The notes below the pieces were generated by a model, which was not told where the DNA came from, ran no database searches, and was given only the letters and a program-made list of their open reading frames with translations. DNA of 64,000 nt from Terebella lapidaria (taxonomy: Eukaryota > Annelida > Polychaeta > Terebellida > Terebellidae): assembly GCA_949152475.1 (NCBI GenBank), contig OX424566.1, positions 8,951,177-9,015,176 on the forward strand, in the 5' to 3' direction. Positions 1 to 12,239 of the stretch are shown in pieces. How positions within the stretch are numbered: the first letter of the stretch is position 1; each line of letters opens with the position of its first letter. The position numbers and the translations under genes are program-made.

Positions 1-316
1 TAATAGTTGGAGGATTCACAGTTCGATGATGCCGTGATTTGTCAAGTATCCATGCAGCGACATAGAAGATATAGTCCTGCTTATTATCACTAAATTCAGC
101 CATGGACTGAATGCGAGCAAGGTCAGAGCTTTCTCGTCTGATATTGGACTGTTGAGGAGGTTGAAGAGTAAGCTTTTCCTGTATCACCGTGTACATGTCA
201 CCGACTTCCAAGACGAACTTGTCAACATCTTGGACGCAGTTCGTGTATGTCCGATGCGAAAAAGGGCGTCGACTAACGTGACCGACGACCTGGACGCGGC
301 ACAAAACTGCGTTGCA
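1..316 (-). CDS. Partial exon of an unrecognised protein, truncated by the window edge
   Basis: On the minus strand one frame is open from the stop at about 326-328 through position 1, which is longer than chance favours here. The peptide is hydrophilic at first, then contains YIFYVAAWILDKSRHHR near the edge, and it reads like ordinary coding sequence. AG acceptor-like sites occur at about 291-292 and about 309, so the true exon start is uncertain. An internal ATG lies near 197. I do not recognise the family. The plus strand over the same bases gives only short ORFs. Being open and having plausible composition are the only evidence. Confidence 0.35.
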
Positions 317-3290
317 ATAGGTTTTGCGATTTTACCTAAATGTTGATATGTTTTTCTGGGCACTTTTTGTATTAATTTTAGAGTGAAAAAAAAAAGAAAA
401 CAGAAAGCCGCCGTGGATCTTGAGGAAATGTTGGGAATTTTCTTTCTACGCCACCCCAACAAAATGCTTCAAGACAAACGAAAACTTAGTACCAGTATGG
501 GATAACAGTAGCACCGCCATATCAGCTTCACTTGAAAAACCAACAATATCCGAATACACCCGTGTGCTAATCTACATTTATTGTTGTCATACATACAGTA
601 TTGAAAACGTGTTCCATCCTACAATTTGACAGAAATATATTTACAAGTTTCAGGCACAAGATACTGAATACCAACGAAATATGACGTTTCACTTCTGACT
701 TTCGATATAAGGTACTTTGCCACATTTCTAACACATAGAATTTATTAATATTTCACAAATTATTATTTATTCTCATCCTTGTTAAGAAAATCAAATAAAA
801 AGTGGGGGTCGTCGCGTTGGTATTGTCCCAATCCTGGACTGAAACAAGTACGTTCGGGCATCGGTTCCATAGTTTTTCGTTGACATTGCCGCGACATTTT
901 GAAACGAAGTCTCACGATGAGATGACACAAACAAATGTTTGCAACACGCCCATTCCTGGACGAACTGACTTGAAAATTTGCAAGCATGTTCAGGAGAGTA
1001 TATAGATGACACTGTTATAATAAAATATATGGTTGAGTCGAAAAAATCTGCACAACCCATGCCCTCACATGGACGTTACTCCGTCACGCTGGATTTATCA
1101 TACAATAATCGTATAATATTTCCAGATGGTTGATGAATTATCACCCACCGGTAAAAATGTGTTCATCAGATTTCTTTCCAAATTTGTCTGATTATCACGT
1201 GATATGTGTAGATTGAAATCGTTGATTAAAAAATGAGGGTCGTCCAGTTGGATTTGTTGCAAAACACTTCTGAACGAAACTTAGCTAGCCTTCGAAATCC
1301 GCAATATTATTCACTTCAAAATGAATTAACAGCCCCAGAAAAAAAACCATACGGTAGAAACTTCCAAAATTTAGTCTACATGTCTACTGGATTGTACACA
1401 TGTAATAAATGAAATAAAATGTGGGGGTCACTGCAGTAGAATTTTCGCAATCTGCATTTGAATGCTGCATGTCGGGCTAGAAATCGTGCGCCCATTTGCC
1501 ACCAAAACGTCATTTTTACAGAGACTCCGTCGTGTGGCGCCACTGTTCAATTGGTCGCACGTAATGACGTGAGTTGGCTATCTTGGTATAGAAAATCTTT
1601 GCTCGTGTATAGGTGGAGCACGGGAGGGTGTAGTTTTGCATGTGTATAGTGCGATAGTACGAATGTACTGAAATGCGTGGGAGGGTCAAGGGCCATTACA
1701 GACTCCGTTAACACTACATTTTCAAGACATGGTCAAACGTATTTATCCGTTAAAAAAGCAGATATGATACGGAGAACCAACATCATTCTTGGATAAATTG
1801 ATGAACATTTTTATGTAAATTTTCTGGGGAGTATACTTATGCTAACTTTCCTTCCAGTGTGTCAACACACACCGAATCTTTTTTTCCCCTGCACAGTATT
1901 TCAGACCATGTTGAGTGATATACAGATGTCATTCAAATCAAAGGGGTGTCCTATTTTACGAAGTATTTCATTTCTCATCAATACGGCTCGTAATATTTCT
2001 TTTTATCAGTTTTCAACTGTTTGAAGTCGATTGGTATAGTGAAATTTGTTATATGACTTTCCGGGAATGATGTATATTCACGAGGAGGTACATTATCTGT
2101 CACTAATGCTATGGTCACATGTCATACCCGGAGGATTCCCGACGTATCTACGGCAAAAAATCGAATGCCGGGGTTCTCCGTATATATACCGTCTGTCACC
2201 AGCTTCACTCCGCAACAACACCTAATCTACTCCTGATTTCCTTTCCACAAAAAAGAAATATTGACAAAAAACACCTGGAGCTTGCCGGAGATTACCGGAA
2301 TACACTATGGCTATCTCCGGGCTTCTCCGGCTGTTTCTAAAATTCTGTATCTGTGTCGGGAACACCTGTGAACATAGCATACTGACGACATGATTTATTT
2401 TCATATCAGGCCCCATATTTCAGTAACATATACTGGCACAATTCGTTTTGGTTTGCAAACTTAATGCAATGCTGATGCGTCGTGAAATCAGCTTCATATA
2501 GAACACAGTGAACATACTGCTCTCATATGTGCATCATATGATTTGACCGGGTGCATGCTCCGGGTGTTTTTGTCAATATTTTTTTTTGCGGAAAGGAAAT
2601 TATATATTGATGTCAAATCGTTGTTTAACATTGCAGATTTATCACTGTTATTAAATTCATAAACAGGAGTATTAATGTAAAACATGTTGCCATTAGCGTC
2701 AACAAGATATTGAGTTCAGATCGTTGTTCAACATTGCAGCTTCATCACTGTTATTAACGATTTGCTGAGATTGGCTGCGAAACAGGTTTTGTTGTGTTAA
2801 ACGTTAATCTTTTGGATAATTTGGAGTCATGAACATTACAACTTCTAAACATGTTAATATATCATTTGTTATTCTTATGATATTGCAACTCTAGTGGGAG
2901 TAAGTTTTTTAGTCCCAATTAAGTAGAATGGTGAAAATTCAAGACATCATGGGTGTATGCATTATTAATTCATCACAGAGACCAATCAATCCTAACACTA
3001 TGAATTTTCAAACAGTTATAAGTTATTATTCATTATATTCTACATAATGTGATATAAACATAATCCGTGACTAGTTTTGTTACTTGCTTCACATAATACT
3101 CATGCCTGAGATGTACCCCATAGCCTAAATACCATATAGTATTGAATTATTCATGCCAAAATTGTCAAAATGTTTACAAAATGAGTCCAAATTAATGACC
3201 CCTATTGATGATATGTTTTATATTGATAGAAATTGGTGCTATGTCATTTTTATGTTGTCATAGGTTTACCAAAATCAGTTTGTGATATGA
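317..3290. other. Non-coding stretch with no supported gene
   Basis: All frames are short and AT-rich. The only structure I see is a set of three diverged copies of a GGGTC-containing block, listed separately, and short CCGGAG-rich palindromic text around 2110-2340. No RNA gene or mobile element end is evident. Confidence 0.5.
796..1475 (+). repeat. Three diverged copies of a ~55-bp block
   Basis: Related blocks start near 796, 1229 and 1410. Each begins with A-rich sequence leading to a (G)GGGTC core, followed by a GTTGGNATTGT-like stretch and then by CTGNANTGAA-like sequence about 25 bases later. They share orientation but not spacing, so this is a dispersed local repeat and not a clean tandem array. 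Origin unknown. Confidence 0.35.
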
Positions 3291-4223
3291 TTGCACAGAA
3301 AGGGCAGCACTAACACGTGCCCTACTACATTGAAAGAGATATCTGCTTTTGACGTTGAACCCACCACCCGCTCCATGACTCCTGTAGTTTCCCATGTGAC
3401 TCTCCGCAATGGAAGGGTAAGGATGACCCCAACCAGGACCATCTGTTACATGAACTCGATTATACTCAAGGCAGTAATGTTACATAATGCATCAATCACG
3501 CGGTTCTGCTCAGTGGAACAACCATTCCAGTTCGCCAAGGCTAAGCACGAATGGAACGATCATGTCGCGAATCAGATCTTAGATTTGACAACTCCCCTTG
3601 AAACCAAGAGACTAGGAGACTGGAATTCCTTTCAGCTGAGGCAACGTCTGATCTTTTTTGGGCATACAGCGTGCCTCCCAAGGCAAATTCTATCACTCGT
3701 CGTGACAAGTGGCCTGGACAAAACCTCATGGGGGTGTTGATAGCTGAGTTTTGTGTTGCGCTGCTTTCGGACATACACCCAAGACAGATACCACACCAAA
3801 TGCAGTGGGTTTGACGACAAGAGAAGACCAGGTTGCTCCATATGTGGAAGGCAGTAATAGAGACATCCACTCCACCCATGTCGAATTGACTGACACCTTG
3901 AAACTGGCAGGGACTTTCCTCTCTGAAGCTCTCGCCGCACCTCTAACAAAATCCACGTCTTCCCCTGAATTGTTCTCAAAAGCCAACAAATTATGAGCTC
4001 CCTGTCAGACACAGCCAACTCCTCCCCATCTAGGAAGAGGAAACCTTCAAGTCTGGTAAACTTGTCAAACCTTACCAACTGTGTTCATCCAGAGAAGGCT
4101 GCAAGGGACGTTCTGATAACACTGAGCAAATATATCAGTAAACCAAAACTAAGTGAAGAATTTCAAAACACGTGTAGATCTATAACCTTTAAAGTTGAAG
4201 ATAATATAGAACATTATTTGTAA
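3291..4223 (+). pseudogene. Possible decayed coding region, family unknown
   Basis: Three overlapping or adjacent plus-strand frames (3291-3740, 3751-3996, 3993-4223) have non-repetitive composition and follow one another with frame changes. Near 3630-3780 a different frame from the longest one looks more protein-like (it reads ...FWAYSVPPKANS... then ...WPGQNLMGV...), which suggests one or more indels. The last part is rich in Ser and Lys. No domain is recognised. Long opposite-strand frames at 3541-4078 are probably shadows. It could also be chance open sequence in a locally GC-richer patch. Confidence 0.22.
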
Positions 4224-4452
4224 TATGTGTTGATGTGAGGGGTCTATGGGAAACTGTCGAAAGGGATGTAGAGTTTGTAACTGGTATGATTATTTCGTTA
4301 TCACCCAAAAATGAAACCGAAGGCATCACAGATGTGATACAACGCAAAGTATTCTCCAGTCAGTCATTATTCTTCTGTTGTCAGCCACGAAGTGTATAAG
4401 TATATTCACGTTCAAAAGAGACACCAATATAACTGTACTTTACGGAACAGTT

Positions 4453-4532
4453 AAATCCTGGAGAAAAATTTGAAGTTGGAGATTCTGAAACAGAAAAATC
4501 CTGGAGAAAAATTTGAAGTTGGAGATTCTGAA
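4453..4532 (+). repeat. 43-bp tandem duplication, two copies
   Basis: The sequence from AAATCCTGGAGAAAAATTTG to GATTCTGAA is repeated with a period of 43 bp (starts 4453 and 4496) and almost no divergence, so the duplication looks recent. Confidence 0.85.
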
Positions 4533-5771
4533 TATTTCTGCGATTAATTATCAATCTCATACATAAAAGCATCTCTGGTGAATAAAATGGTGATGAAAGT
4601 TATCCACATTTATTTACATTGTTGTGTAATGTGAACAATTATGTGTCCTTCACTACAGAGTGACCAGGGCACTGTTTTGTTAGCCATTATGTAATTTAGT
4701 AACGTACATGTTGTAATGTAATGTAAACATTTAGTTATGAGCATCCTTAACGCAAGCGTACTTGATAATATTGATTATCATAACGTATACATTGTGTGCG
4801 GAGCATCTTAATATGATTGTAATATTTAGTAAGATTGTAATGTAATGTTGTGAAGAGACTTACATCTATATGTAGAATATTTAATACTATAACGACCCAG
4901 AACCCTCCCTTACACGAACTCTCACTTTCACATACACCAAACATGATTAATACACGCCCCAAGACTTAACATCCTAAGCACATGACTTCATGAGTAACTT
5001 ATCTGCAAGCACTACTCACCTGATACACACGTGACACCCAACAGCCAATCACAGACACGCCTTTCATCCTACGAGGTGGCCACCCGTAAATGCACGGAAT
5101 TGTCCCACATCCATATTGTTTTTAGGATCCAAAGAGAGAAGTGTTTCTGTCACTGAGAAGACATTGTTGAAATATAAATAGGAATAATTGTGTGAAGAGA
5201 ACATTGAGCTGGATTAATGAGTACTACGGAGTGCAATATATATTCCTGTTGGACAGTTAGGGGCCATATGAGTGGCCAGTGATCATGCCATTGAAATAAA
5301 TAGTCGTGCCAATCAAGATCGTCTGTTGAAAGCCTGACTCATTATTGCACAGCGCTCTTTGTTTACTAAACGTCGTGATATGATAGAGCCTGAAGAACTC
5401 TATTTCATCACATTCATCATACCTACATATCATCAATGCAATATTTGCATACCGGTAATGAATTCAAATTTTACTCATTCTTGCTCAGGTATCATGAAAA
5501 TAGGTAATAACCCGAAACTGTTACATCATGTAATAACCCATAACATTCTTTACTCTCCAGTGGAATGACACACTCGTCCCTTCATCGTAAGCTATGCGTC
5601 ATACCATCAACCTTCACCATAGCCGAAGTTTTGTCGAGCCCCATGGCACCTACTTGTCATTGACCCGGGTAAGTTATGCTGCTTGTTCCTCTATTGCCAG
5701 AAAGGGTTCAGAAGGTGTTGGATGGACTGAATGAAAAGGGGATTTTGACATATGACTCCAAGTCTGTATAT

Positions 5772-5945
5772 ACAGTGTACTCTGCTGAAACTGGCTCTTG
5801 TATATACCGGAATTTTGTCCATACCGGCGTTCCTCTTAGGTCCCGATTTCTTCCTCTTTGTTTCTACAATAACCAACTCTCGATATACCGGATGTTGTTC
5901 ATTCTGCAAACCGGCTTTATTCCTGTGACCTAAGCGGCCCACAAT
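5772..5945 (+). mobile_element. Fragment of a DNA transposon end, possibly Tigger/pogo-like
   Basis: Starts TACAGTGTACTCTG, then shows repeated ACCGG-containing blocks (TATACCGG, CATACCGG, GATATACCGG, AAACCGG). An inverse-oriented segment at about 20200-20387 ends in the same CAGTGTACTCTG word and has similar spaced CCGG blocks. A terminal CAG after TA with such repeated blocks resembles pogo/Tigger ends, but no transposase ORF is present and the second terminus was not found. Confidence 0.3.
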
Positions 5946-6290
5946 AATTCAAACTGTGGTGTCTAAATTGCAGTCAGCCATACTTCATTGGATCACAGAC
6001 CAATGTCAAAGGCTGCGCTTTAGTCACACGTCTTCGTAAACCCAACAAAACGAGGAACATGGCGCTCACAAATTGTAATTACCAACAACTGAAATTCGTC
6101 AGTTAGGGGTCGTTTGAAAAATGCACGATTTACCTGACATGATTTCTCGAGAGAATAAATGCAAGCTCATCACTGGAGGTGACGTGCATTGTTCAAAGTA
6201 ATTATTAATCAGCGAATGCTATAAACGCAGAGAACAATTTATGACATCATGCAATTTTGTCTCACTATTGTCACGGATAAGCGAGCGAGT

Positions 6291-7639
6291 ATTTCTGCTT
6301 CCTTCAAATTTTGCACATGAGAGAGAAAACTCGGACACTGAATATGCTATCAGGGTTTATTCCACATGAACAGGTATAAAATGGTAAAAATGACATGCAC
6401 AACAGACAATGTACACGTGATTGTTTTCACGAGCCAAACAATCAAAACCCAGAGCAAATCAGATAGAGCGATTGTTTTCACGAGCTAAACAATCAAAACC
6501 CAGAATAAATCAGAAAAACAATTGTTTTCACGAGCTAAACAATCAAAACCCAGAATAAATCAGATAAAGCGATTGTTTTCACGAGCTAAACAATCAAAAC
6601 CCAGAATAAATCAGATCAAATATATACGTGGCTGTTTTCACAGGACAAACAACCAAAAACCCGAAATGAATAAAATTGTAAAATTCCCCTTGCCTAACTG
6701 ATATGATATCCTAATTCAGCCTAAATGTAATTCATAAAACATGGCCGCACCAGGCCTAAAAGTGGCTGAATAAAATATTGTCAAATTTCACCCAGCCTCA
6801 CTCGGCCTAAAATAGTAGTGGTATGTAGCCTAACAGTTTAGGTCCCCAGCCTAAAATAATTGTGGCTCCAGCATAAGATATACCTTGATCCTAACTGTGG
6901 AACTCCTGGCAAGTTGACTTCACTGTAGCTCCTAAGTGTAGCTCCTTGGTGTAGCTCCCGGCTAAATGTAGCTCCTGATAGATTCCTGTCTCCAGATGTT
7001 GCTCCTTGCCCTGCTGGGCTGCAGACTGAAAATCTCCCCTGGGAGCGCTGCTTAAATACATGGGCTCCAGAACCAGGTCACGGTGACCCAGATCGGGTTC
7101 AGGAGTCAAACAAGCCGGATTCTGGCTCAGATTGAGGCCAGAATTCCCAGAGTGCTGGGCGTTAATAGCCCCTCCACTTCCGGTTCATCCACGCTAGAAT
7201 TGCTCACGGTAAAATCTAAATAACTAAAGAAATATGCCCTAACATCCCCTAAATTATGTTTCCCCAATGAATTCCCACACCCTGCCCCGTAAATAAATGT
7301 ATAGGTTGAGATAATTATGCCTCCCAGGCATTAAAATCACTCTCGAAGCGGCCGGCCAAAAGGTAAACAAATTGACCGTCGCGCCCCCTAGTCAAATGCA
7401 ATAAAACCACATGGGATACGGCTGGCAGCCAGCAAAGCATGAACAAACTAAAATGCGTGAAAATCAAGATAATCTGAGCTGACTCTGGTGAAAATTGCTA
7501 ATAGTGAGTAAAAAAGAAACTTCCCTAATCAAAATCCCTTCCCGAGTGTAGACATAGCTGCCCTCCCATGAAAGTTTGGCCAAATCACAGTAAAATGCCT
7601 ACCCCCCCCCCCCCCCCCAGGGACCCAATCTTTACACTA
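6291..7639 (-). repeat. 3' LTR of the large Gypsy element
   Basis: About 1349 bp, nearly identical to 18653-19991. The main length difference is a C homopolymer near 7603-7618. In element orientation it begins TAGTGTAAAGATTGG directly after a purine tract. It carries a 51-bp tandem array (6421-6616) and several copies of GTAGCTCC around 6895-6985. The short open frame at 6891-7109 has a counterpart at the same place in the other LTR and is not thought to be a gene. Confidence 0.93.
6421..6616 (+). repeat. ~51-bp tandem repeat inside the LTR, four units, each a hairpin
   Basis: Units start with GATTGTTTTCACGAGC and continue to AAATCAGATAAAGC; a fifth degenerate unit follows to about 6670. Each unit contains the inverted pair GATTGTTT/AAACAATC around a 9-base loop. 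The same array is in the other LTR at 18783-18980. Confidence 0.9.
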
Positions 7640-7652
7640 CTCCCCGCTTGTG
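7640..7652 (-). other. Polypurine tract next to the 3' LTR
   Basis: The minus strand reads AAGCGGGGAG immediately before the LTR start. Its position and purine content fit the plus-strand DNA priming site of an LTR element. Confidence 0.7.
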
Positions 7653-7765
7653 ATTAAAAGTGTCCCCACATAATTACAAGCAAATTGACATATGACATAT
7701 AAGTACAACATGGAAATACACAAAAAGTACATGCACATACAAAAGGACAAAACTATATACAACAT

Positions 7766-8832
7766 TCATAATACTGTCATCAAACAATTCAAGTGTCCAC
7801 TGCTGACAAATCCTGGTTGTCCTTGAGTAACTACGTCAATATCTCCAGGGTTGAAGGTTTGCGCGCCTTGGTTGTCCTCGGTGAGGGTTGTAATCTCGGA
7901 ACTGTGCAGCGAGCCCGAAGTCCTGCTGGTCATCCTGACGGTGCCGATGGTCCCTTCGCTGGTTGTTGTGTCCGCGCTTGGTCCGGAGGACTTCCTGCAG
8001 ATCATTCCGGAGTTGTTCGTTCTGGGCCTGCTGAACTCGAACCTCGTTCCTGAGTTCCTCCACCATCCCGATGAGCCTGTCTAACCTGTCATCAATAGAG
8101 GTCGTTGGGGGAAGGCAGGGCCTCTTTTATGACGGCTTTTCCTCCAGCTCCTCGCCAGCCCTCTTGTGTGTGACCTGTCAGGTATCTTGTGGTTGGGTGT
8201 GTCATCATCGCTGTCAGACGGGTCTATCACCAACGGAGGTGCCATGGTCTCCTCTGTGGTCTCGGCTGTCTCCTCGGCATGACTGTCGGCTTCCTCTCCT
8301 TGGGTTGTCGCATCCTCTGCTGCACTTGTGGTCTGTTGTGGCGGAACAGGTGTCTCCATGGTGTGCTCGGAAGTGGTAACCATGTCAGCTTCTGAAGCAC
8401 GGTCGTGGTTGCTCTCTAGCTCTGCATCCATCTCGGCTGGACCAGGTGCATGTAGCTCCACCAGTGGACACCAGACTCTCTTTCCTGGATTCGATCCCGA
8501 AGCAGGTTGAGGAGTGCCGAATCATTCAAGATGTTATCCACCGTGAGCTCCGGAGTCTTTTCCAGGACAGGGGAGAATTTGCCCTGGAAGTAAGGCACAT
8601 GCCCTGTTCCTCCACAGATTTCCGTAGACTGGCACTCCGAGTGCACCAGCCGAACATGTTGGCGCAGGGACTTCTCCTTCATGAAAACTTTATGACATTT
8701 CAAACACCGGTGGGGTGCCTCATCTTCAGTCATATGTTTCCGAACATAGTGGGTCTGCACCCTGGAGAGTGAGCCTGTGTAACCACATGAGTCACACCGG
8801 AACAGCCTCTTTGCTGTTGGCTTCTGGCTCAT
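7766..8832 (-). pseudogene. Accessory ORF of the Gypsy element: two C2H2 fingers, acidic linker, coiled coil
   Basis: Downstream of integrase and before the 3' LTR, where an env-like ORF would sit, the minus strand encodes a protein starting at 8832. Residues about 12-36 and 41-65 are two C2H2 zinc fingers (CDSCGYTG...HYVRKH and CLKCHKVF...HVRLVH). The reading then moves to another frame (8081-8461), which is acidic and Ser/Thr/Glu-rich and ends in basic residues. A third frame (7836-8066) has a heptad-like coiled coil starting MVEELRNEVRVQQAQNEQL, followed by an Arg/Gln-rich tail. There is no signal peptide or membrane segment, so this is not a typical envelope protein. The frame changes near 8420-8460 and 8070 look like indels. 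A nucleic-acid-binding role is inferred from the fingers. Confidence 0.6.
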
Positions 8833-9015
8833 CTGTTCCTCATCGGCTGAATCGTTAGATTGCTCCTTCTGTAATTTGGTTGGTTGTTCCCTCAGTGCCT
8901 TGTCAGGTCGTCCCTTTATCTTGTCAGGTCGCTCTTTCCGGGACTTGTCAGGTCGCTCCTTCCTGGTTTTGTCAGGTAGCTACAATCTCTGGGGTTTGTC
9001 TACTGCTTATCGCCG

Positions 9016-10410
9016 CTATTCCTGCCGTCTAGCGGCATGGGTCCTCAGTGCCTTCACAGCCCACGTGAACCTCCTTTCCCCTTTGTAAGCTTTGAGGCAG
9101 TTGTAATGCACAACCTTGGGAGCACCCTTGGGACTAGCCTGCACAAGATAGTCTACTCCACCCAGTCGCTCCAACACAAGAAAAGGGCCCCCGTATGGAT
9201 TCCTGAGTTTGGGGGCCAGGTTCAACTGGCCTATCTCAGTCCGCAACCACACATAGTGCCCTGGTTGGTAAGGTTGGTGGTGGACCCTCACGTCATACTG
9301 TTCCTTCTGGTGGACAGCCGCTGTCTTGAGATGGCTACGGACCACCTCATGTGCGCACTGCAGTCGCTCCCGTAACCGGTCCACATATGCCCCATAAGAT
9401 TCAACCGTCTGCCCGGTATCATGGATACCAAGCAGGATCTCTGCAGGCAACCTGACTTCTCGTCCCAGCATGACCAGGTTTGGCGTCAACCCTGAGCTTT
9501 CCTGGGGAGTAGCACGATACGCTGCAGCAAGGCAACCGAGATGGCGATCCCATTCTCTCTGCTCACCCTTGAGGAAGGATTTAACCATGCGTATCAGTGT
9601 ATGATTGAAACGTTCAGTCAGGCCATTGCAACGGGGGTTGCAGGCAGATGAGCAGGTACGCCTGATCTCCAGAAGTTGGCACAGTCGTTTGAAGATCTCA
9701 CTCTCATAATTCCTGCCTTGGTCGCTGTGGATGCTCAGCGGGCAACCAAAACGAGAGATGATCTCATCAAGAATGACAGTGGCTGTTGTTTGTGCAGTCT
9801 GATCTGGCACCGCAAAGATTTCGACCCACTTGGAAAAATAGTCAGTGACCACCAGTACATACTTGTTCCCCCTGGGGGTCTCAGGCAATGGGCCAAGTAC
9901 GTCCGTGGCTAAACGGTCCATTGGAGCGCCCACAGGCATCTGACCTAGTGGGGCCCGCATAGACTTCCCTGGGGGCTTGATCGCCTCACAAATGTCACAC
10001 TTAGCCACAAAGACATTGATGTCTGTGCGCATGCCAAACCAGTAGAAGTGCTGAAGCGCCTTCTCACGAGTTTTCTTCCGACCGAGATGGCCAGACAGAA
10101 GAGCGCTGTGCATCTGCATACAAACTTCTTTGCGAAGTGAGACTGGAACGACCAGTTGCAAGTGCTCTCCCGTCCCATTCCTACGAAAGAACCGCCTGAC
10201 TAGAACCCGATCACGCATCTCCAGGTTGCTCCATTGGCACCAAAAATGGCGCAGAGTGGGATTCTTGTCCTCCATCGATTTGCTAGACGGTCTTTCCTGT
10301 TGCTCCACCCAATTCAACACCACACTCAGGTCAGGATCCTGCAGCTGCTGCTGCCGTAGGTATAAGGGGGTGCCAACGGATCCCCACGCACCTGCAGTCT
10401 GACGTGTCAC
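9016..10410 (-). pseudogene. Integrase domain of Gypsy pol
   Basis: 464 codons. The zinc-binding HHCC is present (H101, H108, C138, C141), as is the catalytic triad D170 (LATDVLG), D230 (HSDQG) and E266 (LTERF) with 35 residues between the second Asp and the Glu. A C-terminal GPF-like module follows (YGGPFLVLERLG). It lies in the same frame as the RT/RNase H block upstream, separated by a single in-frame TGA at 10489-10491, which could be a CGA-to-TGA change. The domain itself looks intact, but it depends on a broken polyprotein. Listed start is the first in-frame Met, not a real initiation site. Confidence 0.9.
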
Positions 10411-10488
10411 CCGGGCAACTCTCCTGAAGTAGCGTTTCGAAAGGACGACTCCCCAGATCCTGGAAAACCACTTGCTATTGCCAATGGG

Positions 10489-12221
10489 TCACGCATTGCT
10501 CATGACAGCACCACCAAACTTCCATACAACCGAGAGGATCAGACATAACCAAGCACCAAACCACTGGAGGCCGCAGCTTGGGTGGCTCCACTGCACTGCT
10601 CGAACCTGTGGCTCAGCACTCTCATTCCCTTGGGTTGGACAGGGAAGACCACTCTTCATCACCTGTGCCCTTCGCAGACATTTAGTACAGTGTCCGCACT
10701 TCAAGTCTTCGAGGCTCATGGGTTCTTCACATTCGCAAGCAGTGGGATGTCTGCATCGGGACATCCCATCTGCATTGCCGTGCTTCTTACCCGGGCGATA
10801 TTCGATCTCAAAATCGAACGCCGACATGGACTCGATCCACCTCGCGGTCCGATCCTTTGGCTCCTTAAGGCTGAAGAGCCACCGCAGAGCCTGGTGATCG
10901 GTCCGAACGAGAAATCTGCGGCCAAGGAGGTAGTGCCGGTAGTGATCCAGAAAGTGCCGCACGGCCAGCAATTCCTTGTCTGTGACGCAATAGTTGCGTT
11001 CGGACTTGCCCAGGGTGCGGCTGCCGTAAACGACCACTCTCTCCTCTCCTTTCTGCATCTGGGACAGCACCGCTCCAATGCCCACCTCGCAGGCGTCCGT
11101 ATCCAGGATGAAGAGCCCTTCATCTTGAGGATAAGCCATAACATCGGGGCTTGCCAAAATCGCCTTCAGTGTTTCAAATGAGTCCTGACAAGACGCTCCC
11201 CAGTGGAACTTCACCCCTTTCTTGGTGAGGTATGTCAACGGACTGGCGATGCTTGAAAACTCCCTCACGAACCAGCGATAGTACGTGGCCAAACCAAGAA
11301 ACGAGCGTACTTCTGTAACATTCCTGGGGGGTTCCCAAGCCATGAGTTTCTTGATATTGTCCGGATTGGGCAAGACTCCCTCATGGGAGATTATGTGCCC
11401 AAGAAACGGCACTTGTTCCTGGAACAACCGGCATTTTGAGGGTTTGAGCTTCAGCCCAGAGCTCTCAATGCGATTGAGCACCTCCCCGAGCCGACTCATG
11501 TGCTCTTCAAACGACTTCCCAAAAACGATCACGTCATCCAAGTATATGAGACAGGACATCCATTGGAGACCACTCAAGGCTAATTCCATGGTACGCTGGA
11601 ATGTGGCATGGTCATGGCCATGGTCACAAATTCCATCAAACCATACCAACTGCAGAAGGCTGTCTTGGGGATGTCTTGCTCTCGGACTGGTATCTGGTTG
11701 TAAGCCGCTGTGATGTCCATAGTGGAGAAAAGCACGGAGCCTGCCACAGCATCAAGACAGTCCTGTGTCCGTGGGATTGGAAAGGCGTCCTTCTTAGTGA
11801 CAGAGTTCAAGCGTCCGTAATCCACGCAAGTTCGCACACTGCCGTCCTTTTTGCGGACCAACACTATGGGAGACGCCCATGGTGAGGTCGATGGTCTGAC
11901 TGACCCCTGCTTTAACAGCTTTTCGATGGCTGCTCTGTCCTCACCAGCAAACGCCAAGGGCACCCGTCTAGGGGGCTGCTTGATTGGCTTGGCATCACCC
12001 GTCTCAATGATGTGTTCTGTCAGGTAAGTAAGACCTAGATCGTGATCGTCCTTAGAGAAGACCTCAGAATGGCGAACAAGCATGGCTTCTACGGCAGCCT
12101 TACAGGCAGAATCCTGCAGCTGACTTGTTGCTCCCTCTAGGGTGCTCTTCAGATGGTCTGGCACCGGCACCCCCCTGGGCTCAACGGTGGATACCGAAGG
12201 GCCCTTTGGATCACTGACCAA
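10489..12221 (-). pseudogene. Reverse transcriptase and RNase H of Gypsy pol, frameshifted
   Basis: The upstream part (12221-11580) carries the N-terminal RT motifs: a DYGRLN-type block and FSTMDITAAYNQ. The downstream part (11649-10489) begins past the break and contains the catalytic YLDD (residues 36-39), the thumb, and RNase H (LDTDACEVGIGA, DKELLAVRHF, RTDHQALRW). Around 11600-11650 the conserved block that normally precedes ATFQR is replaced by repeated ATGGCCATGACC-like sequence with a change of frame, so the enzyme cannot be made intact. An additional in-frame TGA at 12240-12242 separates this from the protease. Confidence 0.92.
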
Positions 12222-12239
12222 GGACCATTGGCCGATCCG

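Larger units (their letters stand above)
4224..6290. other. Intergenic stretch without a gene
   Basis: No frame is convincing. It contains a 43-bp tandem duplication (4453-4532) and a transposon-terminus-like segment (5772-5945), both listed separately. The remainder is AT-rich and shows no recognisable feature. Confidence 0.5.

Noticed and set aside
10472..11181. Long plus-strand frames opposite Gypsy pol
   Set aside because: Shadows of the minus-strand RT/RNase H, which has catalytic motifs.
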